From positions 1 to 64,000 of the forward strand of contig JALQCR010000026.1 in the NCBI GenBank assembly GCA_023336205.1: a DNA stretch of 64,000 bases, written 5' to 3'. Numbering within the stretch: the first letter of the stretch is position 1; the number at the start of each line of letters is the position of its first letter. Below are positions 43,070 to 51,086 of this stretch, one piece after another. Under the pieces are notes generated by a model, which worked only from the letters and a program-made list of their open reading frames with translations, was not told where the DNA came from and made no database searches. Both the position numbers and the translations under genes were made by a program. The stretch comes from Pseudanabaena sp. Salubria-1. GTDB taxonomy: Bacteria; Cyanobacteriota; Cyanobacteriia; Pseudanabaenales; Pseudanabaenaceae.

Positions 43070-44156
43070 CGCCAATTCAAGGATGAAATGCAACACCTAG
43101 AGATCTTTGCGTAAAGGGACTCATAAGGATATTCTGATATTAATCACAATAATTAGGATACCCTCATGAGCTTTGTCCATCTTACCACCACAGAAAGAAG
43201 TGAACTGTATAAACTAAGAGTAATTGAGCAATTATCTGTATCAGAGATAGGTCGTCGCTTGAAGCGAAACAAAAGTACGATTTCAAGAGAGTTATCGCGC
43301 AATACAGACGAGCGACAGATTGGCTATTTGCCAGATACTGCGGTTGCCCTGATGAAAGCAAGACGGAAACAAGCAAAGGTAAGATTTCAGAGCATCAGTG
43401 CTGAGACGATCGCCGAAGTCAAACAACGGTTAGAGCAACACCACAGCCCAGAGCAACTAGCAGGGAGAATGGAAAGGGAGGGGCTAGGTAAAATCAGCTA
43501 TGAGACGATTTATCTGATGATCTATGCAAACCATCAAGAGATGGGAATATATCAACAATATCTGAGGCAGAAGCAAAAGCAACGAAGGCGCAAAGGTCGC
43601 CATCAGAAGCGAGGTGGCATTCCCAATAGGGTAGGGATAGAGAATCGACCGAAGATTGCAGATTTAAAAACAGAGATTGGACATTGGGAAAGTGATACGG
43701 TAATCGGGTGCAACCACACAGGTATCGTAGTTACGCATGTTGATAAAGCATCGAAGTATTTACTTGCTGGACTAGCTAAGAACAAGACGATGGATGAGAT
43801 AAACAGAGTGACATTCAATCTATTTGAGCCTATAGAATCAACATCTCGAAAGACAATGACCTTTGATAATGGAAGAGAATTCTGTGGGCATGAGAAGCTA
43901 TCTGAAAGATTGAAACTAGAGACCTTCTTTGCGAATCCATATCATTCATGGGAACGTGGATTGAATGAACACACCAATGGATTAATTAGAGAGTTCTATC
44001 CCAAAAGTACAAACTTTAAAATCGTGAAAGAAGAGGACTTTCAGAAGGCAGTGAATTTGATCAATCACAGACCCAGAAAATCACTTGACTATCGTACTCC
44101 TTACGAAGTATTCTTTGCTTCATCAGAACCCGTTGCATTTCATCCTTGAATTGGCG
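43070..44156 (+). mobile_element. IS30-family insertion sequence, copy 4
   Basis: 1087 bp, 25-bp terminal repeats, flanked by ATT on both sides (43067-43069, 44157-44159). Inserted into the two-repeat protein gene. Confidence 0.93.
43166..44149 (+). CDS. IS30-family transposase, copy 4
   Basis: Intact 327-aa transposase identical in protein sequence to the other three copies, with the IS30-type HTH and DDE residues in place. Confidence 0.95.
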   Translation: MSFVHLTTTERSELYKLRVIEQLSVSEIGRRLKRNKSTISRELSRNTDERQIGYLPDTAVALMKARRKQAKVRFQSISAETIAEVKQRLEQHHSPEQLAGRMEREGLGKISYETIYLMIYANHQEMGIYQQYLRQKQKQRRRKGRHQKRGGIPNRVGIENRPKIADLKTEIGHWESDTVIGCNHTGIVVTHVDKASKYLLAGLAKNKTMDEINRVTFNLFEPIESTSRKTMTFDNGREFCGHEKLSERLKLETFFANPYHSWERGLNEHTNGLIREFYPKSTNFKIVKEEDFQKAVNLINHRPRKSLDYRTPYEVFFASSEPVAFHP

Positions 44157-44781
44157 ATTTATCTAGCTTTTTACTTTTTCTTTTTGATTTACTTTCTGTT
44201 TTTTTGTTAGATTTTTTGTTGGTTCGTAATTTTTTTGACTCAGCTTTAGTTGATTTCATTATATCAGTTGATTTAAATCCAATTTCTGATTGTAATTTTA
44301 GATTTTCTAAAAGCAAATATATCTCATCGAATATATTTCCATGTTGTTCTTGAATAATTGATTTTCTAGGCATAATTATATCGCTAATATGTTTGAGCCT
44401 CCTGAAATTTTCATCGGAAATTCCAATACTTTCATTGCACGAATCAAGGAATTTTTTATATGTATTCAATATATTTTCAATGGATTTTTCGTTAAGAGGT
44501 CTTGTTATTTCTTTAGATCTTATTTCAAGATTTAATATTTTTTTAGGCTCCATTATTATCTTTATTTCTGGTCTCTCTAAAAATAGATAGATTTTATCAA
44601 AGGTGTCTCCCCAGTATTCTTTGATTAGTTTTCTATCGTTAATCTTGTCAGCTATACATTTTATTTGATTAAAATTAGATTTTGTGATTTTTAAATCTGT
44701 TTTATCTGTTTTATATGACTTAAGAAACTTTTGATAAGACATCAAAATACTAAGAACTTCCATTTTAGTTAGAGGATTCAT
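44157..44781 (-). pseudogene. 5' segment of an unknown two-repeat protein gene
   Basis: About 208 codons from ATG 44781 to IS30 copy 4. I do not recognise the family. It contains two homologous repeats of about 60 residues: YQKFLKS...NFNQIKCIADKI...WGDTFDKIYLFLERPEI and YKKFLDS...NFRRLKHISDII...HGNIFDEIYLLLENLKL. A highly basic linker (KKLRTNKKSNKKTESKSKRK) follows. After removing the inserts the full product is 284 aa. The composition is AT-rich and Lys/Ile-rich, unlike the flanking housekeeping genes, which suggests transfer. It lies just upstream of the DUF6602 gene on the same strand. Confidence 0.65.
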
Positions 44782-44820
44782 ATGTCAATTTTAAATTAGG
44801 ATAATATGCACATAATTTGT

Positions 44821-45264
44821 CTAAACTTGGCTCTCAACTGGTACTCTCAACTTAACCAAAGACTTTTGCAACACACTCGGCTTAACACTCAACCAAACTT
44901 GATTGCGATTATCCTCAGTATAACCAACCACCACCGCCCCCACAGGTGAACCAATCTCAGGATACATTTCTGGAGTCATAGCCACACTATCCAAGAAATC
45001 TGTAATCTGGATAATTCCCTTTACATTCTCATCCCCAATATCAACAAACACCCCAAAAGGCGCATGAAATTCCACTTTCCCGTAAATTAACTTCCCAAGC
45101 TGATACTTAGTTTTGACTTGACTCCAAAGTTGTTTGTTCATCAATCCGCCCAAATAACTGACAGCCTGAGTTTCTAAAGCAGGACGTTTTAAAGTCGTAA
45201 GATCAAATAAATCTAAGACATCTTCACCATCATCAAACTTTTTATCTAACTCTTCAGCTTTCAT
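44821..45264 (-). CDS. S1-domain RNA-binding protein
   Basis: A 147-aa protein with a short acidic N-terminus (DDGEDVLDLFDLTTLKRPALE) and an S1-like OB fold (about 55-130): YQLGKLIYGKVEFHAPFGVFVDIGD, then VKGIIQITDFLD and NQVWLSVKPS. S1 domains bind single-stranded RNA. The N-terminal stretch resembles the short DVSEYFD-type segments of some antitoxins, which together with the adjacent hicAB genes may suggest an RNA-linked stress module; this is speculative. It starts 9 bases after the hicB stop, so it is likely co-transcribed. Confidence 0.78.
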   Translation of the reverse strand: MKAEELDKKFDDGEDVLDLFDLTTLKRPALETQAVSYLGGLMNKQLWSQVKTKYQLGKLIYGKVEFHAPFGVFVDIGDENVKGIIQITDFLDSVAMTPEMYPEIGSPVGAVVVGYTEDNRNQVWLSVKPSVLQKSLVKLRVPVESQV

Positions 45265-45273
45265 ATAAATTAA

Positions 45274-45495
45274 CTAAGCTAGTTGCAATACTTGAGGTGA
45301 CGGTAAAGGTTTACCCGATGCTTCGTAATCTTCGATTAAAAGTTCTAATACCTCCTCCGCATTAGCGATCGCCTCTGCATAAGTATCTCCATGCGTAAAG
45401 TATCGCTGCAAGGCATTAGAAAACTCAGGTAATTCCACTAGATAACATTTGTCTTCATCTGACCAAACAATGTTAATGCGATATTTATGATTCAT
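45274..45495 (-). CDS. hicB: HicB-family antitoxin
   Basis: A 73-aa HicB-type protein with the partial RNase H-like fold: INIVWSDEDKCYLVELPEF, then THGDTYAEAIANAEEVLELLIEDY. It lacks a C-terminal DNA-binding domain, so it is the short HicB form. It neutralises HicA by direct binding. Its start overlaps the hicA stop by 4 bases (ATGA); the toxin gene comes first, as is usual for hicAB. Confidence 0.9.
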   Translation of the reverse strand: MNHKYRINIVWSDEDKCYLVELPEFSNALQRYFTHGDTYAEAIANAEEVLELLIEDYEASGKPLPSPQVLQLA

Positions 45496-45701
45496 GACTC
45501 TTTATCCTTTAAAGCGTTTAGCGCAGACGCAATTAATTTCTCAAGGTAGGATTTTGCATCATCGCCATCTTTCCCAGCAATAGTTAGGGGTAATTCTGGC
45601 AAAAGAGGATGTAACCATCTTTGATGACTGCCTTTTGTCCGCACCACGCGGAAACCCGCTTTTGAGAGAGCAGACCTCAACTCTCTAATCTTTTTGGGCA
45701 T
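45492..45701 (-). CDS. hicA: HicA-family mRNA interferase toxin
   Basis: A 69-aa HicA toxin with a double-stranded RNA-binding-like fold and catalytic His26 in RTKGSHQRWLHP. It cleaves mRNA in the absence of HicB. Typical start MPKKIRELRSALSKAGF. It forms a type II toxin-antitoxin operon with the overlapping hicB gene and possibly the S1 protein gene. Confidence 0.9.
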   Translation of the reverse strand: MPKKIRELRSALSKAGFRVVRTKGSHQRWLHPLLPELPLTIAGKDGDDAKSYLEKLIASALNALKDKES

Positions 45702-45742
45702 AAATTTATTATAGACTTAGATCATCTTTTCATATTAAAAAA

Positions 45743-45762
45743 CAAGGGGCTTAAGCCCCTTG
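45743..45762. terminator. Terminator of gltB
   Basis: An 8-bp GC-rich stem (CAAGGGGC with GCCCCTTG) and TTAA loop, 13 bases beyond the gltB stop on the minus strand. Confidence 0.6.
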
Positions 45763-45774
45763 CCTCTTATTTAA

Positions 45775-48700
45775 TTAGCTACCACCGATACGGGCGACAT
45801 CGCGGGAGTTGGCTTCAAAGGCGGCATTGAGCGCATCATCACCACTCAAACCATCTTCTAAAGCTTCCTTAATCGCTTGCAATACACGCTTGTAATCCTT
45901 GGGCATTACCTTCACGAACTTAGGAAGCATCGCATTCCAATCAGCGAGAACCTTCGCACCCTTAGCACTTTCAGTATAGTCAACGTGCTGCTGAATCAAC
46001 TGCTTCAGATCCTTGATTTCTTCGGGATCTTCGAGTTTTTCTAAGCCGACCATTGAGGTATTGCAACGGGTGGCGAAGTCGCCTGACTCATCGAGAATGT
46101 AAGCAACACCGCCACTCATACCCGCCGCAAAGTTCCGTCCAGTTAAGCCCAAGACAACGACCTTACCGCCAGTCATATATTCGCAACCATGATCGCCGAT
46201 GCCTTCGACTACGGCATTTACGCCAGAGTTACGGACTCCAAAGCGTTCGCCAGCGATACCACGAATGTAGACTTCGCCACTGGTTGCGCCGTAAAGAGCG
46301 ACGTTACCCGCGATCACATTCTCTTCAGCGACAAAGGTAGAAGCTTTGTCTGGATAAAGAATGATCTTACCGCCGCTTAGTCCTTTGCCGAGGTAGTCGT
46401 TGGTATCGCCTTCGAGTTCCATCGTCACACCAGAGGGAACGAATGCGCCGAAGCTTTGACCAGCCGTACCTTGGAAATGTAGATGCACGGTGTCATCGGG
46501 CAATCCTTCCCAATGGCGCTTGGTGATTTCGTTGCCAAGAATTGTGCCGACGGCGCGATTGATGTTCTTGATCGGAATAGTCTCTTGAACGGGTTCACCG
46601 TCAACGATCGCTGCTTGACACAAATCCAACAACACAGTCATATCAAGGGATTTGTCTAAACCGTGATCCTGTGGAATTTGGCAATAGCGACCCACATCAT
46701 CACCAACTTCTGGTTGATAGAGAATCTTCGAGAAGTCTAAACCTTTAGCTTTCCAATGCTCAACAGCTTGTTTTGCTTCGAGAACTTCGGTACGACCGAC
46801 CATCTCATCGAGAGTGCGGAAACCGAGTTTTGCCATCAATTCGCGGACTTCCATGGCAATGAAGGTCATGAAGTTGACGGTGTGGGCGGGATCGCCTGTA
46901 AACTTCTCGCGCAGTTGCGGATCTTGGGTAGCGACTCCGACGGGGCAGGTGTTGAGATGGCAGACGCGCATCATGATGCATCCCAAGGTGACGAGGGGCG
47001 CAGTGGCAAAGCCGAACTCTTCTGCGCCCAGTAGAGCCGCAATCACGACATCACGTCCTGTTTTCATTTGTCCATCGGTTTCCACAACGATGCGGCTGCG
47101 GAGGTTGTTGAGAACGAGGGTTTGGTGGGTTTCCGCGAGTCCTAGTTCCCAAGGTAAACCCGCGTGTTTGATTGAGGTTTGGGGCGATGCGCCAGTGCCG
47201 CCGTCATAGCCTGAGATCAGCACGACATCAGCGTGAGCTTTGGAAACCCCTGCGGCGATCGTGCCGACACCTACTTCCGAAACTAGCTTGACGCTGATAC
47301 GGGCGGCGCGGTTGGCATTCTTGAGATCATGAATCAACTCAGCGAGGTCTTCAATGGAGTAGATGTCATGGTGAGGAGGTGGTGAAATCAAACCTACCCC
47401 AGGGGTGGAGTGACGAACCTTAGCAATCCAAGGATAGACTTTCTTGCCAGGCAGTTGACCGCCTTCCCCTGGTTTTGCACCTTGCGCCATTTTGATTTGA
47501 ATCTCTTTGGCTTGGGAGAGATAGAGGCTGGTTACGCCGAAACGTCCTGACGCTACCTGTTTGATGGCGCTATTTTTGGAATCGCCTTGCTCGTTTGTCC
47601 ATGTGTAGCGATCGGGATCTTCGCCGCCTTCGCCTGTGTTGGATTTACCGCCAATGCGATTCATGGCGATCGCTAAAGCTTCATGGGCTTCCTTAGAGAT
47701 TGAGCCATAGCTCATTGCACCCGTTTTGAAACGGCTTAAGATTGATTCAATGGGTTCCACTTCTTCAAGGGGGATCGATTCACGAGCTTTGAAATCGAGC
47801 AAGCCACGGAGGGTGAAATGCTGCTGATTCTGCTCATTGACTAGAGAGGAGTATTTCTTGAACTGCTCATAATTACCTTCACGGACAGCCTTTTGCAAAG
47901 CATGGATGGTTTCTGGACTGAAGAGATGCGCTTCTCCTTCCTTGCGCCATTGATAATCGCCACCAACATCGAGGGTATTGCCACTAGCAGGGCGATCGGG
48001 GAAGGCGTGGGTATGACGAGCGATCGCTTCTTTAGCAATTACTTCCAAATCCGCTCCTTCGATACGGGAGGCTGTCCAAGTGAAGTATTTCTTAATCACG
48101 TCATGATTGAGTCCAACGGCTTCAAAAATCTGAGCGCCGCGATAGCTTTGGATCGTGGAAATACCAATTTTAGAAGCAACCTTAGTTACGCCCTTAGTGG
48201 CTGACTTGATGTAGTTCTTGACCGCAGTTTTGTAGTCAACATTCACGAGCAAGCCTTGCTTGATCATGTCATTGATGCTTTCAAAAGCTAGGTAAGGATT
48301 GATCGCGCCACAACCATAGCCAATCAATAATGCGAAGTGATGCACTTCTCTCGGTTCGCCCGATTCGAGAACGAGTCCGACTCTAGTACGGGTTCCTGTG
48401 CGGATGAGATGGTGATGTAAGCCTGATACAGCAAGCAATGCAGGGATAGGCGCGTTAGCAGGATCAACACCACGATCGCTTAAAATCAGAATATTTACAC
48501 CATCAGCGATCGCTTGATCAGCCTTCTCACAAATTTCGGTAATTGCTGCTTCTAATCCAGTTACACCAGATTTAGGAGTAAACAAAGTGGAAAGTGTAAC
48601 TGATTTAAAACCACCTTCATTAATATGCTTCAATTTCGCAAGTTCAGCATCACTAAGAATAGGAGTTTTTAACTCGATCAAGTGACAGCTTTCTGGTTCA

Positions 48701-50370
48701 GGCTTAAGTAAATTCCGTTCTGCACCAATTGTGGTTTCGGCGGAAGTAATAATCTCTTCACGAATGGAGTCAATTGGTGGATTAGTTACCTGTGCAAATA
48801 GCTGCTGGAAATAATCGTAGAGAAGTTTCGGACGATTAGAAAGAACGGCAAGGGGTGCATCATTTCCCATTGCGCCTACAGCTTCCACACCATCACGCGC
48901 CATTGGTGTTAATAGCAAGCGCAAGTCTTCAAAGGAGTAGCCAAAAGCCATTTGACGCTGTGTGAGGGCAGGAGCTTCCACTTCGGCAGTAACTTCTGCA
49001 TCCTTCAAACTGGCGATATCCACCATGTGCTGATTAATCCATTCACGATATGGTTGTTCAGTGGCGATTTGATGCTTGATTTCTTCATCAGCAACAATCC
49101 GACCTTCTTCCATATTCACAAGGAACATCCGCCCTGGTTGCAGACGACCTTTAGATTCAATCATCTCAGGTGCGATATCCAATACCCCTGCTTCTGAAGC
49201 GAAGATGACGAGATCATCCTTGGTGACGTAATAGCGGGAAGGACGTAAACCATTGCGATCTAAGACAGCGCCGATCATCGTACCATCGGTGAAAGCGATT
49301 GATGCAGGACCATCCCAAGGTTCCATCAAACAGGAATGATATTCGTAAAATGCTTTCTTCTCATCGCTCATGGATTCATGGGCAGTCCAAGGCTCAGGAA
49401 TCATCATCATCACCGCATGAGGTAGCGATCGCCCAGCCAGTACCAACAATTCCAAAGCATTATCAAAAATCGTCGAATCGCTACCTTCGATGTTAATTAC
49501 AGGCTTGATCTTCGAGATGTCATCACCAAACAAATCCGACTCAAACATCGACTGACGCGCAATCATCCAGTTGGTATTGCCTCGCAAAGTGTTGATTTCG
49601 CCATTGTGGGCAATGTAACGGTAAGGGTGCGATCGCTCCCAGCTGGGGAAAGTATTAGTACTAAAGCGGGAGTGAACCAGAGCCAGAGCACTTTCCATGT
49701 CAGGATCGCGTAAATCAGCCGCGTAATACATGCCCACCTGAGCCGTCATCAACATCCCCTTATAAACGATGGTGCGACAGGAAAGGCTAGAGGGATACCA
49801 ATAGGCATCGATATTGGAGGCACGAATCGCTGTATGGGCGAGCTTACGCAATACAAATAACTTGCGATCGAATGCTAGGTCATCGGCAAGATCGGGCGAT
49901 CGCTGAATAAACACCTGCTGCATAAATGGCTCGCTCGATTGCGCTGTAGCTCCTAAAGAGGAATTATCGGTGGGTACATCGCGCCAACCAAGAACCTTTA
50001 GCCCTTCAGCCTCAACCAACTTTTCAAAAGCCTGTCTGCCATTCTTACGGGTCTCAGGATCTGGCGAAGCGTAAACCATGCCCACGCCATATTGACCGAC
50101 CTCTGGCAAGGTAATATTTTCTGCTGCCGCCACTTTTACCAAAAATTTATGGGGGATCTGCATCAAAATCCCTGCACCATCACCCGTATTTGTCTCGCAA
50201 CCGCACGCGCCGCGATGTTCCAAGTTCTCCAAGATCGTTAGCCCTTGCTCAACGATCGCATGGGATTTCTTTCCTGATTTATGGACAATAAAGCCGACCC
50301 CACAAGCGTCATGTTCAAATTGGGGATCGTATAAACCTTGTTTTACGGGCAGTGCGTTGCTATTCATCAT
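45775..50370 (-). CDS. gltB: Glutamate synthase large subunit (GltB type)
   Basis: A 1531-aa GOGAT that makes two glutamates from glutamine and 2-oxoglutarate. The glutaminase domain starts with the catalytic Cys (C23 in HDACGVGF) after a short propeptide. A central domain, an FMN-binding synthase domain (GEGGEDPDRY, KPGEGGQLPGKKV, GYDGGTGASP), the 3Fe-4S motif CxxxxxCHLNTCP (about 1130-1142) and a C-terminal beta-helix (about 1270-1470) follow. EHRGACGCETNTGDGAGILMQIPH resembles NAD(P)H-type GltB more than ferredoxin-type GlsF, so it likely needs a GltD partner; none is in the window. Confidence 0.92.
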   Translation of the reverse strand: MMNSNALPVKQGLYDPQFEHDACGVGFIVHKSGKKSHAIVEQGLTILENLEHRGACGCETNTGDGAGILMQIPHKFLVKVAAAENITLPEVGQYGVGMVYASPDPETRKNGRQAFEKLVEAEGLKVLGWRDVPTDNSSLGATAQSSEPFMQQVFIQRSPDLADDLAFDRKLFVLRKLAHTAIRASNIDAYWYPSSLSCRTIVYKGMLMTAQVGMYYAADLRDPDMESALALVHSRFSTNTFPSWERSHPYRYIAHNGEINTLRGNTNWMIARQSMFESDLFGDDISKIKPVINIEGSDSTIFDNALELLVLAGRSLPHAVMMMIPEPWTAHESMSDEKKAFYEYHSCLMEPWDGPASIAFTDGTMIGAVLDRNGLRPSRYYVTKDDLVIFASEAGVLDIAPEMIESKGRLQPGRMFLVNMEEGRIVADEEIKHQIATEQPYREWINQHMVDIASLKDAEVTAEVEAPALTQRQMAFGYSFEDLRLLLTPMARDGVEAVGAMGNDAPLAVLSNRPKLLYDYFQQLFAQVTNPPIDSIREEIITSAETTIGAERNLLKPEPESCHLIELKTPILSDAELAKLKHINEGGFKSVTLSTLFTPKSGVTGLEAAITEICEKADQAIADGVNILILSDRGVDPANAPIPALLAVSGLHHHLIRTGTRTRVGLVLESGEPREVHHFALLIGYGCGAINPYLAFESINDMIKQGLLVNVDYKTAVKNYIKSATKGVTKVASKIGISTIQSYRGAQIFEAVGLNHDVIKKYFTWTASRIEGADLEVIAKEAIARHTHAFPDRPASGNTLDVGGDYQWRKEGEAHLFSPETIHALQKAVREGNYEQFKKYSSLVNEQNQQHFTLRGLLDFKARESIPLEEVEPIESILSRFKTGAMSYGSISKEAHEALAIAMNRIGGKSNTGEGGEDPDRYTWTNEQGDSKNSAIKQVASGRFGVTSLYLSQAKEIQIKMAQGAKPGEGGQLPGKKVYPWIAKVRHSTPGVGLISPPPHHDIYSIEDLAELIHDLKNANRAARISVKLVSEVGVGTIAAGVSKAHADVVLISGYDGGTGASPQTSIKHAGLPWELGLAETHQTLVLNNLRSRIVVETDGQMKTGRDVVIAALLGAEEFGFATAPLVTLGCIMMRVCHLNTCPVGVATQDPQLREKFTGDPAHTVNFMTFIAMEVRELMAKLGFRTLDEMVGRTEVLEAKQAVEHWKAKGLDFSKILYQPEVGDDVGRYCQIPQDHGLDKSLDMTVLLDLCQAAIVDGEPVQETIPIKNINRAVGTILGNEITKRHWEGLPDDTVHLHFQGTAGQSFGAFVPSGVTMELEGDTNDYLGKGLSGGKIILYPDKASTFVAEENVIAGNVALYGATSGEVYIRGIAGERFGVRNSGVNAVVEGIGDHGCEYMTGGKVVVLGLTGRNFAAGMSGGVAYILDESGDFATRCNTSMVGLEKLEDPEEIKDLKQLIQQHVDYTESAKGAKVLADWNAMLPKFVKVMPKDYKRVLQAIKEALEDGLSGDDALNAAFEANSRDVARIGGS

Positions 50371-50423
50371 GGACTGAAAGGGATGTTGTGAAAGAACTAT
50401 TATGTGAGCTTCATCGTAATCGG

Positions 50424-50440
50424 GTAGTTACGATCACTAC
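50424..50440. promoter_or_regulatory. Short dyad upstream of gltB
   Basis: GTAGT-N7-ACTAC, a perfect 5-bp dyad in the divergent gap between gltB and the effector gene. It is not a canonical NtcA site (GTA-N8-TAC), because the spacing is 3 bases too long. Possible regulator site only. Confidence 0.25.
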
Positions 50441-50614
50441 TTTGGATTGTACTCATAAATTTATGTCTTAGGTAGGATGTTTTAAAGAAATGTCCAGATT
50501 TGCGTAAGCTATTCTTATTGTTGTAATTCATGTAAAATTGATAATCACAACGTAGTTAAGATTTACCTCTTAAAAAATTCTCTAGATAAGCCTTAAATTT
50601 GGGCGGAGACTGAA

Positions 50615-51052
50615 ATGGATATTGTGGCGATAACGAGTCTTCTGAGTGTTTCTTTACCTTCTTTTCTCAAATTCGGTGATAAAGCTATTGAGAGTATTGG
50701 CAGCGCCGCTGGTAAAGATGGCTGGGAGACAGCCAAGAAAATTTGGGAGAAGTTACGCCCGAAAGTTGAGGAGAAAAAATCTGCCCTAAGTGCAGTCGAG
50801 GCAGTAGTAGAGAGTCCAAATGATGAGAGTTGTAAAGAGTTTTTTAAGAAACAATTACACAAGTTGCTTGAAGAAAACCCTGATCTAGCAGAGGCGATCG
50901 CTAAAATCTTGGAAGAAAGCGCTCCTTTAGCTCCAAGTGTCCAGATAAATCAAACTCTCACCAATAACGAAGGGCAGGTGATTGGACAGATGACAGGCGG
51001 CAAAGCGATCGGGCGGATTGATGGCAATATTCAAGGCGGCGTAAATTTGTAG
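50615..51052 (+). CDS. Helical effector-like protein with C-terminal amyloid-like motif
   Basis: A 145-aa protein. The N-terminus (MDIVAITSLLSVSLPSFLKF) is hydrophobic and amphipathic. It is followed by a charged helical bundle (AKKIWEKLRPKVEEKK, FFKKQLHKLLEENPDLAEAIAKIL) like the bacterial Bell/HeLo-like pore-forming cell-death domains. The C-terminus (117-135) is the Gly/Gln-rich motif NEGQVIGQMTGGKAIGRI, nearly repeated in the N-terminus of the next gene's STAND ATPase. This is the layout of bacterial amyloid-signalling pairs, where the receptor templates the effector's fold. GGAG lies 8 bases before the ATG. Role inferred from architecture. Confidence 0.7.
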   Translation: MDIVAITSLLSVSLPSFLKFGDKAIESIGSAAGKDGWETAKKIWEKLRPKVEEKKSALSAVEAVVESPNDESCKEFFKKQLHKLLEENPDLAEAIAKILEESAPLAPSVQINQTLTNNEGQVIGQMTGGKAIGRIDGNIQGGVNL

Positions 51053-51086
51053 CGCTATTTGGTGATTGGTAATTGGTGATGGCTTT

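Noticed and set aside
44140..44781. Complete 213-aa gene
   Set aside because: The last residues (SPIQG) come from the IS30 terminal repeat; the true frame continues beyond the element.
46053..47209. Plus-strand frames within gltB
   Set aside because: Antisense shadows of a strongly conserved gene; their sequences have no family features.
50424..50440. NtcA site upstream of gltB
   Set aside because: The dyad GTAGT-N7-ACTAC gives GTA-N11-TAC, not the required GTA-N8-TAC.
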